A stretch of DNA of 64,000 bases, taken from contig NZ_JAAXPO010000009.1 of the NCBI RefSeq assembly GCF_012396485.1, positions 1 through 64,000 on the forward strand, in the 5' to 3' direction. The DNA comes from Leuconostoc holzapfelii. Lineage in GTDB: Bacteria; Bacillota; Bacilli; Lactobacillales; Lactobacillaceae. This document shows, in pieces, positions 46,542 to 55,061 of the stretch. Position numbers and translations under genes: made by a program. Positions within the stretch are counted from its first letter, which is position 1, and the number at the start of each line of letters is the position of its first letter. The notes under the pieces are model-generated. The model was not told the origin of the DNA. It did no database searches and saw only the letters and a list, made by a program, of their open reading frames with translations.

Positions 46542-49097
46542 TTATTGTTCAAAATCGTTATCCTTATCATACACGACTTTCATTTCAGGTGCACGCGCGA
46601 CCCCTTTATTATCAATTTTCAGTAAGCCAATCATCACCATCAGCACCCAAGATTTGCGGGAATACGCGATATACATGGGTACCCAATTTTTAGTGAACTT
46701 ACTTTTATAATGATGTAGCCCTTCAAAAGAATATACTTTAGAACCAAATTGATAGACTAAATTGGCTAAGCGCTCGCGACCAAAACTTTGCCGGTGCTGA
46801 CCAACGTTTGCCAGTGGCGACATGCCTAAATTCAAAGTCTGTAACCCTTGGGCTTTGGCATACGCAATCGTATTGACAAATAACACATCCATCACGCCGT
46901 TGGGCGCTGCTTGCGTGAAGCGCATGAGATCAACGGCCAATTGTTGTTCAGAATGTGAGGTCACCAACGTGGCAAAAGCCTCAATTTTACCCGCTTGAGC
47001 CAGCACAGCAATGGGATATCGTTGCAGATAGTTTGGATCAAAGAAACCAAGCGAATAGCCTTTTTCCTCGCGGCCAGCCAGCCATTCTTGACTGATGGCT
47101 TGGAGCTGCGCCATGATTTGTTGACTGAACGGCGGTGTGAGAACTTGATATTCAAAGCCGGCACGTTGTGCCTGGTTGACAACTGACCGGACGTTTTGCA
47201 TTTTTTTACCAGCCGTGGAGAATGCTGACAAGATCACATGCGCTTCTTCGCCGAGTTTGAAGAAATCATAACCAAATTCGTGCGCTAACATGGCCACTTG
47301 TTCGCTTACTTCATAGAAAACTGGCGTATACCCTAAGACGTCGGCATCATCTACAAATTGTTGCATCCCCGCCGCAAAATATTTTTTATCCCCAAAAGGA
47401 TCGCCCATCACCATGGCCTGATTATTGATCACACGAAATTGCAGGCCGACAACATCCTGGCCAGCAACTTGATAAAAATAGAAGCGCTTGTCACCTAAGA
47501 ATGCTAGGTTGGTGTAATGGGTATCGCCAAGCACTAACAGCTGATTAAGTCGTGGTTCATCTAACGGGACACCCAATTGTTGCTGGTGCGCACTCAGATA
47601 ACGTGACAAGAGCAGGCTAAACGCCGTAACAACTAGAATAATTGCGGTCCCCATTAACCACCAATGCACTGATGGGAGTAACCCTAATTGGTTCAGGCGC
47701 TGAAAATGGTGTTTCACCAATGGTGCATTGAGAACGCCCAGCGCCAAGTAGCTAATGATTAACAAGCCCCATATACCGCCATCAACCACTTGTTGCTCCC
47801 AAGAATGAATAAACTGTTCTCGGTACAACGTTTTTTTACTTAAAATAACGGCGACTAACAAGAGGCCAAAAATGACCACGGGCAAGATTTGCCGAAATGA
47901 AATCAAGGTATAGATCACGACAAGAATCAACACCACAATGGTCGACCAATACGCACGTTTAACCCGATTAGCAATCCCACGCGCACTAATTAACAAGAGG
48001 AAGCCCAGTAAAATATTAGGCAATTGATTCGCTAAGGCAAAGGTAATTGGCCAAGGTCGCAATCGATGCAATACTGTAATGCGCTGCATGATACTTGGCA
48101 TCGTGCCAGATAACACTAATAAAATCCCTGCTAAATACAAGGCCACTGTTGTCAGCTGATGTGTCACCGATAAGGCCACATAATGCGGCACACCGCGATA
48201 GTCGGTGTTGATTTTCCGAGACAAACGATAGAAAAACAACACCAGTGCACTCGCCAATGGCATCATGTTATAGACCAACCGGTAGAGAATTAGCCACACA
48301 ACTGCCTTCTCCACATCAATTGCTAGCCCAGAAAACAAGAGTAACATCGACACATCAAATGAACCCCAAGTCCCGGGGGTCATCGTCACCAAGGCAATCG
48401 TATTGGCAATCGTAAACAGTAATAACATGATGGCAACGCGCACGTTGACACCGATTGTGAGACCAATCGTGACAAATAAGGCCATTTGCAGGGCGTAAGT
48501 GAGTAAGGCATTCCCCGATAAAAGCACCAACGCCCGTGGGGTCATCCCTTGCCAAAAATGAAAACGCGGCACAAGTGACATCAGCCCAACAAAGATTGCT
48601 GCGCCAAGCAAGAGCATCAACCAAATCATATTATCCTCATAGCCCGGAACAAAATTAAACCAGACGGCCACAATCGCGCCTGCACTGGCAACAAATAACC
48701 CCGTCAAACTCAGAATATACATTTGAATATAGGGCTTCATATGATTGGTGTTTTTCTGGTCGAAAAACCAAATTCGGCGTAACAACATGCCCACAGTGCC
48801 CACAAACCCAGCATTGATGTTGAACACATTAATTAACCAAGAACGGGCTAATAATTCACGCCGATTGAGATGGTAATGTTGCCATTTAGCTAAAATGACA
48901 TCGTTTAATACTGTCGGTAAAACGGCGACAAAGCCCAATACCATCAATAGAAGTGCCTGCCACCAATAAATATCATTGATGGTTGAAAAAATCATGTCCC
49001 AAGTGATTTCTCGTGTCATATAAAACGATTGACTAATTAGAATCACAGTCACCGTTGGGACAATTAACCGTGATAAAAGCTGTTTAAATTTTTTCAT
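46542..49097 (-). CDS. mprF: Bifunctional phosphatidylglycerol lysyltransferase/flippase
   Basis: An 851-residue protein that makes lysyl-phosphatidylglycerol from Lys-tRNA and PG and flips it outward, lowering net negative surface charge and protecting against cationic peptides. The N-terminal half has about 13 transmembrane helices of the flippase type; the C-terminal cytoplasmic GNAT-fold domain (about 515-840) holds GDPFGDKKYFAAGMQQF, VEAFATLV-like core and TLNLGMSPLANVGQ. AAGGGGG is 5 nt before the ATG. Overlaps the hydrolase gene by 14 nt. Confidence 0.93.
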   Translation of the reverse strand: MKKFKQLLSRLIVPTVTVILISQSFYMTREITWDMIFSTINDIYWWQALLLMVLGFVAVLPTVLNDVILAKWQHYHLNRRELLARSWLINVFNINAGFVGTVGMLLRRIWFFDQKNTNHMKPYIQMYILSLTGLFVASAGAIVAVWFNFVPGYEDNMIWLMLLLGAAIFVGLMSLVPRFHFWQGMTPRALVLLSGNALLTYALQMALFVTIGLTIGVNVRVAIMLLLFTIANTIALVTMTPGTWGSFDVSMLLLFSGLAIDVEKAVVWLILYRLVYNMMPLASALVLFFYRLSRKINTDYRGVPHYVALSVTHQLTTVALYLAGILLVLSGTMPSIMQRITVLHRLRPWPITFALANQLPNILLGFLLLISARGIANRVKRAYWSTIVVLILVVIYTLISFRQILPVVIFGLLLVAVILSKKTLYREQFIHSWEQQVVDGGIWGLLIISYLALGVLNAPLVKHHFQRLNQLGLLPSVHWWLMGTAIILVVTAFSLLLSRYLSAHQQQLGVPLDEPRLNQLLVLGDTHYTNLAFLGDKRFYFYQVAGQDVVGLQFRVINNQAMVMGDPFGDKKYFAAGMQQFVDDADVLGYTPVFYEVSEQVAMLAHEFGYDFFKLGEEAHVILSAFSTAGKKMQNVRSVVNQAQRAGFEYQVLTPPFSQQIMAQLQAISQEWLAGREEKGYSLGFFDPNYLQRYPIAVLAQAGKIEAFATLVTSHSEQQLAVDLMRFTQAAPNGVMDVLFVNTIAYAKAQGLQTLNLGMSPLANVGQHRQSFGRERLANLVYQFGSKVYSFEGLHHYKSKFTKNWVPMYIAYSRKSWVLMVMIGLLKIDNKGVARAPEMKVVYDKDNDFEQ

Positions 49098-49821
49098 GCC
49101 TGCCCCCTTGGCGTAAAAATGGCAGCACCATGGTGCTAAATTTTTTAGGATTGGTATAGGTCACAAAGTGACTATGACGTGGAATAATCATGATTTCAGC
49201 GTGTGGTAAAATGGCCGCAATCCGTTCAATGTGGCGCTTTTTCACTAAATCAAACTGACCAATCACTAACAACGTTGGTGCTTGAACCCGCTCAAGATCC
49301 CGTCGGCTAATGTTTAATGGTTCACTCATCACGTGCAACTGCTTATTGCGGCGCATGGCATAATGATTAAACGGTGCCAGCAAGCGCGTCAAGTATTGCG
49401 CGAGGCTATCAACCCACCATAGGATTTTATACACCCCACGCTTGGACAAATTGGGCGCATTGAGCACCATTTTTTTGACGCGAGTGGGATGAATAGTGGC
49501 GTATTTCATTGCGATATTCGCCCCATCACTGTAACCGAGCAACCCAAAACAGCTAATGGCTTCTTTTTGGCGAATCATGTCGATGTCAGCCACGACATCA
49601 TCAAATTGAATACGCCGCTTCGAATTAGACGACCGGCCATGCCCCCGCGTGTCGATCGCAATCACATGAAAATACTGTTCGTAGTAAACAATTTGCGGAC
49701 GAAAATAGCGCGCTGAACTGCCGTTACCATGTAACAAAAAAAGGGTTTCTTGCTGGCGATCACCATATTCATCATATACAATTTTTGTGCCGTCTGGCAT
49801 CACCATGGTTTTCGTTACCAT
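49084..49821 (-). CDS. Alpha/beta-fold hydrolase
   Basis: A 245-residue soluble hydrolase. Oxyanion loop LHGNGSSARYF (about residues 29-39), nucleophile Ser in LGYSDGANIA (G-x-S-x-G, about 96), acid Asp in IGQFDLVKK and His in RHSHFVTYT. Substrate unknown. The stop overlaps the mprF start by 14 nt, so the two are translated together; a link to lipid modification is possible but unproven. Only a weak GGTGG precedes the ATG. Confidence 0.88.
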   Translation of the reverse strand: MVTKTMVMPDGTKIVYDEYGDRQQETLFLLHGNGSSARYFRPQIVYYEQYFHVIAIDTRGHGRSSNSKRRIQFDDVVADIDMIRQKEAISCFGLLGYSDGANIAMKYATIHPTRVKKMVLNAPNLSKRGVYKILWWVDSLAQYLTRLLAPFNHYAMRRNKQLHVMSEPLNISRRDLERVQAPTLLVIGQFDLVKKRHIERIAAILPHAEIMIIPRHSHFVTYTNPKKFSTMVLPFLRQGGRHEKI

Positions 49822-49839
49822 ATCAATTTGCCACCATCC

Positions 49840-49864
49840 AAAAAAGAGAGCTTATCGCTCTCTT
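49840..49864 (-). terminator. yajC terminator
   Basis: Minus strand GAGAGC-GATAA-GCTCTC followed by six T. Confidence 0.88.
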
Positions 49865-49875
49865 CATTATACCGT

Positions 49876-50232
49876 TTACTTGTCAGTTGGTTCGTTTGAA
49901 TCAACAATTTTTTCTTCAGTCACCGTTTCAGCTGGCTTCAAGTCATCAACAACCACTTTTTCACCTGCTTCAGGCGTCTTTGGCTTGATTGTGCGAATAG
50001 CAGCCAAATCAAATGTCAAGATCACACCTTCGGCGTCCAAATCAACAGTTTTTGCTTCCTTATTCACGCTGTCAACAACCGCATGCAAGCCACCGATTGT
50101 CACAATTTCAGATCCTTTTTCAAGGCTATTTTGTCGTTCTTCTTGGGCTGCACGTTGCTTTTTTTGTTGGCGGTTCATAAACCAAAACATACCAACAATC
50201 AAAATAATTGGAAGTACCAAATTCAAATTCAT
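49876..50232 (-). CDS. yajC: Preprotein translocase subunit YajC
   Basis: A 118-residue Sec accessory protein. One N-terminal transmembrane helix (residues 3-20, VLPIILIVGMFWF), then NRQQKKQRAAQEER and the conserved GSEIVTIGGLHAVV. The tail is acidic and Thr/Glu-rich. AGAGG lies 9-10 nt before the ATG. It follows tgt (tgt-yajC is a common pairing) but has its own extended -10 promoter and leader hairpin. Confidence 0.93.
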   Translation of the reverse strand: MNLNLVLPIILIVGMFWFMNRQQKKQRAAQEERQNSLEKGSEIVTIGGLHAVVDSVNKEAKTVDLDAEGVILTFDLAAIRTIKPKTPEAGEKVVVDDLKPAETVTEEKIVDSNEPTDK

Positions 50233-50258
50233 GGGATTTTGTCCTCTTTCTGGAATCG

Positions 50259-50299
50259 GTCTGACAGGGGTTGCCAGACACTATAATACTATTATATCA
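50259..50299 (-). promoter_or_regulatory. yajC promoter and leader hairpin
   Basis: Extended -10 TGATATAAT (50291-50299) with no clear -35, followed by an 8-bp hairpin GTCTGGCA-ACCCC-TGTCAGAC (50259-50279) in the leader, upstream of the Shine-Dalgarno. Confidence 0.55.
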
Positions 50300-50315
50300 A
50301 AAATTCAATCACTTT

Positions 50316-51533
50316 TTAGAATAAGCGCGCATTTGGCTTATTATAACCATATTCTTCCATCACTGTTTCACGGAATGCTAAGAGTTCATCGTTTTCAATG
50401 GCCGTCCGCATATCTTCCATAAACTGTAATAAGAAGCGCAAATTGTGTTGTGAGGCCAATTGTGCGCCTAATATTTCATTGGCGTTAAACAAATGGTGTA
50501 AGTATGAACGCGTCAAGTTTTGGAAAGGATTGTATCCGGGGTTGTCAAATTGCGCTTGGTTGCCAAATTGCTGTGTTCGGATAGGATTTGGTGAATAGTA
50601 ACTCAAATCTGGATCCAAAGGCGTGAAGTCTTGCTTATACTTGGCGTTTTTTATGACAACACGGCCATGGCGCGTCATCAACGTTCCCTTACGCGCAATG
50701 CGTGTGGGTAGCACAGAGTCAAACATATCAATTCCGCGCATAACCCCATCAATCAAGGAATCAGGGGCCGCTACTCCCATCAAATAACGTGGCTTGTCTT
50801 CAGGCAAGAGTGGCATCGTGAAATCTAACACACGATTCATCTCGGTTTTTGATTCGCCAACCGATAACCCACCAACAGCATAACCTGGCAAGTCTAAACT
50901 AACCAATCCTTGGGCTGACTCGGTACGCAGTGCCTTGAAACCTGCCCCCTGCACAATACCAAATAAGGCTTGGGCGTCAGGCTTTTTGTGGGCAACTTGC
51001 GCACGTTCTGCCCATCTTAACGAGCGTTGCATGGATTCCTTAATGTAGTCATAACTTTCAAAGTACGGAATGGCTTCATCTAATTGCATCATCACATCCG
51101 AACCCAAGTTGTTTTGAATGCGCATCGCCACTTCCGGTGACAAAAACATTTTGTCACCATTCACATGGTTTTGAAAAGTCACCCCTTCTTCTTGTAACTT
51201 CCGAGCATCAGAAAGTGAAAAGACCTGGAAACCACCAGAATCAGTTAAAATGGCCTGGTCCCAACCCATATATTTGTGCAAACCACCTGCTTGGGCGATG
51301 AGTTCATCACCGGGGCGTACCCACAAGTGATAAGTATTACTCAAAATAAATTGCGCACCGATGTCTTTTAACTCACGCGTCCCGACACCTTTGACAGCGC
51401 CTTGCGTGCCCACAGGCATAAACATTGGCGTTTCAAATGTGCCATGTGGCGTATGAATCCGGCCACGGCGCGCACCGGTATATTTTTCAGTATGAAGATG
51501 TTCATACCACACTGCTGGTTTTTCTGTTGTCAT
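50316..51533 (-). CDS. tgt: tRNA-guanine transglycosylase with altered zinc site
   Basis: A 405-residue enzyme exchanging guanine 34 for a queuine precursor in GUN-anticodon tRNAs. Active-site Asp98 (ILTDSGGFQ) and nucleophile Asp272 ([13 protein letters not shown]) are present. The zinc motif CxCxxC, normally after LDP near residue 309, is gone: residues 310-339 read as about 22 extra residues rich in Asn, Gln and Tyr without Cys, rejoining at LTRSYLHHL where the His ligand is kept. The protein has no cysteine. Reading frame is intact on both sides. No Shine-Dalgarno near the ATG. Confidence 0.92.
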   Translation of the reverse strand: MTTEKPAVWYEHLHTEKYTGARRGRIHTPHGTFETPMFMPVGTQGAVKGVGTRELKDIGAQFILSNTYHLWVRPGDELIAQAGGLHKYMGWDQAILTDSGGFQVFSLSDARKLQEEGVTFQNHVNGDKMFLSPEVAMRIQNNLGSDVMMQLDEAIPYFESYDYIKESMQRSLRWAERAQVAHKKPDAQALFGIVQGAGFKALRTESAQGLVSLDLPGYAVGGLSVGESKTEMNRVLDFTMPLLPEDKPRYLMGVAAPDSLIDGVMRGIDMFDSVLPTRIARKGTLMTRHGRVVIKNAKYKQDFTPLDPDLSYYSPNPIRTQQFGNQAQFDNPGYNPFQNLTRSYLHHLFNANEILGAQLASQHNLRFLLQFMEDMRTAIENDELLAFRETVMEEYGYNKPNARLF

Positions 51534-51548
51534 CTTTTGTATTTATGA

Positions 51549-51583
51549 TCGGCCATGATCGACGAAACGTCGTAATATGCCGA
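51549..51583 (-). promoter_or_regulatory. Nested leader hairpin of tgt
   Basis: Outer arms TCGGC/GCCGA enclose CGACG-TTT-CGTCG. AAAGGA lies at 51588-51593, upstream of the hairpin; the ATG at 51531-51533 is 54 nt away, or 19 nt with the hairpin removed. I see no preQ1 riboswitch pattern. Confidence 0.5.
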
Positions 51584-51617
51584 CTTATCCTTTGCTATTC
51601 ATTAGTAAAATCAATCT

Positions 51618-51646
51618 ATTATATTCTACCAGTTTTCAGTGGACAA
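51618..51646 (-). promoter_or_regulatory. tgt promoter
   Basis: TTGTCC (51641-51646), 17-bp spacer, TATAAT (51618-51623), starting in the T tract of the radC terminator. Leader about 75 nt. Confidence 0.7.
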
Positions 51647-51690
51647 AAAAAGCTACCGCCAAGACACTGCTCGCGTGTCCAAACGTTAGC
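51644..51690 (-). terminator. radC terminator
   Basis: Minus strand AGCTAACG...GGTAGCT outer stem with inner GGACAC/GTGTC, followed by seven T. Long and partly branched. Confidence 0.7.
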
Positions 51691-52332
51691 TTATTTGGTT
51701 AACTTTGCCGATGTGACCTGCACACGTTGTGCAGACAACTGGCTATTTTCTGACATACTCCAATAACTTTCTTGTGTCACGATAAAGGAATCAAACATCG
51801 GCACCCCAAGTTGATCCCCTAAATGTTGGAGTTGTTGGCTAAATTTCACATCAACGTCTGACGGCGTTAAATTTCCGCTGGGATGATTGTGCACCATCAT
51901 AAAGCCCAGGGCATTGGCCTTGAGCACCCGTTGAAAGATTTCGCGCGGCGAAGCTTGGACATGGGTCAAGCTCCCAACAAATACCGTTTCCCAACCAATC
52001 ACGTTGAGCTGCGCATCTAATAACGCAATGCAGAGCTGTTCCTGTGGTAAATGTCCAAGTTGCTGTTTGGCGTAATGCCCAATTTCTTCAGAAAACTTGG
52101 CATTTAACAACTTTGGTCGGGTCGCGCTCACTACCCGTTGACCAATTGCGACCCCGAGTAATAGCGCGCGATTATAGGTTGGATTTTGCGCAATGAAATC
52201 TTCGGCGACGGCTTGTGACATTTCATTAAAATCGTAGTCATTGGGAAAAAAACGCCGTAAGGTTTTGATCTGTTGGGCGCCATCTTGCCCGAGAATTGTA
52301 TAATACTTTTTAATTTGATCGTTGATTGTCAT
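51691..52332 (-). CDS. radC: JAB-domain protein RadC
   Basis: A 213-residue MPN/JAB-domain protein, called RadC though its DNA-repair role has been withdrawn. The metal site is VHNHPSGNLTPSDVDVK (HxH...D) with GWETVFVGSLTHVQASPREIF before it. The N-terminal part lacks a clear helix-hairpin-helix. The ATG is immediately after a hairpin whose 4-nt loop is the Shine-Dalgarno GAGG. It follows the MFS gene by 27 nt and is probably in its transcript. Confidence 0.9.
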   Translation of the reverse strand: MTINDQIKKYYTILGQDGAQQIKTLRRFFPNDYDFNEMSQAVAEDFIAQNPTYNRALLLGVAIGQRVVSATRPKLLNAKFSEEIGHYAKQQLGHLPQEQLCIALLDAQLNVIGWETVFVGSLTHVQASPREIFQRVLKANALGFMMVHNHPSGNLTPSDVDVKFSQQLQHLGDQLGVPMFDSFIVTQESYWSMSENSQLSAQRVQVTSAKLTK

Positions 52333-52348
52333 CTCACACCTCTGTGAG
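52333..52348 (-). promoter_or_regulatory. Shine-Dalgarno displayed in a hairpin loop before radC
   Basis: CTCACA-GAGG-TGTGAG, perfect 6-bp stem, then directly ATG. The loop is the Shine-Dalgarno core. Such a structure could hold the site open or block it. Confidence 0.65.
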
Positions 52349-52359
52349 ATAATACGTCA

Positions 52360-53763
52360 TTAATCCGGCTTCTTCACAACGCGCAACGCCCACAATGATA
52401 GGCCAGCCGCGATCAAAATTAAGATAATATCTAAGCGGAACATCCAGCTTGTCCCTTGTTGGGTCGCGGTCATCAGTGCTGACTTTGAACCTGCCGCATC
52501 CTTTTGGAAAATGGCCAAGACACCAGCAGCCAAGGCAATGCCAACGGCAGCAGAATAATTATTCGTGGCTGAAAAGATGGAATTCCCCGCACTTTGAAAG
52601 GTCACGGCGACGTGACTGACAGCATGCGTCATGTTGTTCCCAAACCAGAACCCAGCGCCTAGCTGAACAATCATAAAGCTCAAGGTCATGTGGCCCACAC
52701 TGATTGGTAATGTTGCCATCAGTAAAGTCCCAATGAGCATCAAGCTTAAACCAATCATGATTGGCAGCTTAGCACCAAAACGATCATACAAGCGCCCCGA
52801 CACAATTGCCATTAACGCATAACCCAACGCCCCTGGTAACAGCGTCAATCCGGCAACTTGTGCATTTTTAAGCAGCACAATTTGCAACGCCATTGGAATG
52901 GCATAATTAAACGTGAGATTGACGGCCTGGGTCACAAATGAAGCGGCAATACTGAGCGAAAACGTCTTGAACTTAAAAATTCTCGGATCAAGTAAGGGCG
53001 CTGTTTCATGTTTAGCATACAGCAAATAACTCACAATGCTGCCTAACATTAACACAAATAGTCCCAGACTATAGATATTAGTAAAACCGTGCGTACTCAT
53101 GCGTTCAATCATGAAAATACCGGCTACGAAAAACGTACTCAAAAGTAACCAACCAAGCCAATCCAGCTTTTCTTTCACGACAACCGAGATCTGCCTAATT
53201 GTGAACCAGCCAAATACTAACGAACCAATTTGAATCGGCAAAACAACCCAAAAGACGGTGTGCCAACCAAAATTTTGGGTCAAATACCCACCAAACGCTG
53301 GCCCAATGGCTGGCGCAAAGGAAATAATAAGTGAGCCCAACCCCACCATGGTGCCGCGCTTATTTTCGGGGACTTGTTCAAAAATGACATTGTACATCAA
53401 CGGCATCCCGACACCACCGCCAATCCCCTGCAACAACCGACCAAATAAGGTCCAACCAAAATCATTACTGATGGCATCAATTAAAACACCAATAAGGGAA
53501 ATCACGGTCGCCACCACGAACTGACTACGGTTCGTGAAACGTTTTTTTAACCAAGGTGAAAGAATGACCACCATACTGGTGAGCAAAATCACCCCTGAAG
53601 TCAACCACTGGACAGTGCTTGACGTCACATTAAATGTGGCCATTAACTTTGGAAAACTGACATTTAATGCCGTTTCCAACATAATATCGGTAAAGCCTAA
53701 TAGGCCAATAGCCAACACGCTTAAAATCAGCCGTGCTGACAGTTTTGTTTCTACTTGTTGCAT
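52360..53763 (-). CDS. MFS drug:proton antiporter, DHA2 (EmrB/QacA) family
   Basis: A 467-residue transporter with about 14 transmembrane helices. Typical features: LLGFTDIMLETALNVSFPKL in helix 1 (motif D1 region), FGRLLQGIGGGVGMPLMYNV (motif C-like, about 112-131), LYDRFGAKLPIMIG (motif A repeat). Likely exports toxic compounds; substrate unknown. AGAGG lies 6 nt before the ATG. Its start overlaps folC by 13 nt. Confidence 0.9.
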   Translation of the reverse strand: MQQVETKLSARLILSVLAIGLLGFTDIMLETALNVSFPKLMATFNVTSSTVQWLTSGVILLTSMVVILSPWLKKRFTNRSQFVVATVISLIGVLIDAISNDFGWTLFGRLLQGIGGGVGMPLMYNVIFEQVPENKRGTMVGLGSLIISFAPAIGPAFGGYLTQNFGWHTVFWVVLPIQIGSLVFGWFTIRQISVVVKEKLDWLGWLLLSTFFVAGIFMIERMSTHGFTNIYSLGLFVLMLGSIVSYLLYAKHETAPLLDPRIFKFKTFSLSIAASFVTQAVNLTFNYAIPMALQIVLLKNAQVAGLTLLPGALGYALMAIVSGRLYDRFGAKLPIMIGLSLMLIGTLLMATLPISVGHMTLSFMIVQLGAGFWFGNNMTHAVSHVAVTFQSAGNSIFSATNNYSAAVGIALAAGVLAIFQKDAAGSKSALMTATQQGTSWMFRLDIILILIAAGLSLWALRVVKKPD

Positions 53764-54941
53764 ATTTGTCCTCTCACCTCACTAACAAAATAGAGTGATC
53801 CTGTAAATACGATTAATTCTGCGGGACATGTTTGATACGCTGTCTGCCAATCCGTTGCGGTCTGTACCCGATGCTGTTTTGCAGCTGTTGAAATATCTAA
53901 ACTATGCCGACCATTGGGGCCAACAAACGGCACCAGGATAATATCAAAGCGTGGATCACTTAAAATGTCATCAAAAGCTAAGGTCACATTTTTATCCGTC
54001 AGGCTACCAATAATCAACGTGATTGTTGCCGGTTTTGGCGTGAGTTGTTGCAACGCCTCAAAAAGCTTGGTTAACCCATCAACGTTGTGCGCCCCATCAA
54101 TGATGACGTTTGGCTTAATGCGCTCAAACCGCGCCGCAAATTGGCTCTCGGCTAACCCTTGTTGCATCTGGTCTGGCGTGATGTGCGCATCAAACGCCTC
54201 AACTGCTGCCACTGCCGTAGCCGTATTTTGCACCTGATAACTCCCCGGCAACCCTTGCACATAGCCCCCGCGTTGGCCGCGGATTAACGGCGACAACGCG
54301 TGTTGCGCCATCACTGCCATGGCTTCATCTGGCAAATCACCAACAACGACGGCCATATCATCATGAATAATGCCCGCTTTTTGCACGGCAATATCTGTCA
54401 ACGTTGGTCCAAGTAACGCTTGATGGTCTAAGCCGACACTCGTGATCACAGCCACTTTGGCATGCGGCATCACATTTGTCGAATCCCACAAGCCACCGAT
54501 GCCGACCTCAATCACTAAGGCCGTTAAGTCTTGCTGCGCAAAATATGTGAACATGATTGCCGTTAAGACTTCAAATTCAGTCGGGACATCAGGTGCGAGG
54601 GCTGCATCTAATGACACCAATGCCGTTGCGACTTGCTGTGTCACTGTCAGTAAATCTTGTTCAGGGATTAATGCATTATCAATTTGAATGCGTTCCCGAA
54701 AATCAGTAATGAACGGTGACATAAACAAACCAGTCCGATAGCCTGCTGTGCGCAAAATATTACTCGTCATCGTCGCCACCGACCCCTTGCCGTTGGTGCC
54801 AGTGATGTGGATAGCCGATGGTAGGTTGTTTTGCGGGTTTCCAAGGGCTGCTAAAAGTGCGCGCATGCGCGCCAGGGATTCTTTTTGCCCACCTTTTGGT
54901 CGACTATGAATATAGGCAATTGCTTCGGCTACGTTTTGCAT
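53751..54941 (-). CDS. folC: Folylpolyglutamate synthase/dihydrofolate synthase
   Basis: A 396-residue Mur-ligase-family enzyme adding glutamate to folates. P-loop ITGTNGKGSVATM (about residues 46-58), LFMSPFITDFRERI, VEVGIGGLWDSTN and the C-terminal domain IDGAHNVDGL are diagnostic. AAGGAG lies 7 nt before the ATG. It is first in the folC-MFS-radC run. Length slightly under the usual 420-430, because of a compact C-terminal domain. Confidence 0.93.
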   Translation of the reverse strand: MQNVAEAIAYIHSRPKGGQKESLARMRALLAALGNPQNNLPSAIHITGTNGKGSVATMTSNILRTAGYRTGLFMSPFITDFRERIQIDNALIPEQDLLTVTQQVATALVSLDAALAPDVPTEFEVLTAIMFTYFAQQDLTALVIEVGIGGLWDSTNVMPHAKVAVITSVGLDHQALLGPTLTDIAVQKAGIIHDDMAVVVGDLPDEAMAVMAQHALSPLIRGQRGGYVQGLPGSYQVQNTATAVAAVEAFDAHITPDQMQQGLAESQFAARFERIKPNVIIDGAHNVDGLTKLFEALQQLTPKPATITLIIGSLTDKNVTLAFDDILSDPRFDIILVPFVGPNGRHSLDISTAAKQHRVQTATDWQTAYQTCPAELIVFTGSLYFVSEVRGQICNK

Positions 54942-54968
54942 GATTTGTCTCCTTCACTCACAACTAAC

Positions 54969-55000
54969 GAAAAACCATCCAATACTTGTTTGGACGGTTT
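54969..55000 (-). terminator. cshA terminator
   Basis: Minus strand AACCGTCCAA / TTGGATGGTT (one G-U) then TTTCG, about 60 nt after the cshA stop. Confidence 0.75.
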
Positions 55001-55061
55001 CATCGTATACATTATCTACACTTGTGACTGCATGACACGGCGGGTGTAAATGACTGGTTTA

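Noticed and set aside
51534-51611. preQ1 riboswitch ahead of tgt
   Set aside because: No preQ1-I type stem-loop with A-rich tail followed by a Shine-Dalgarno pseudoknot could be traced.
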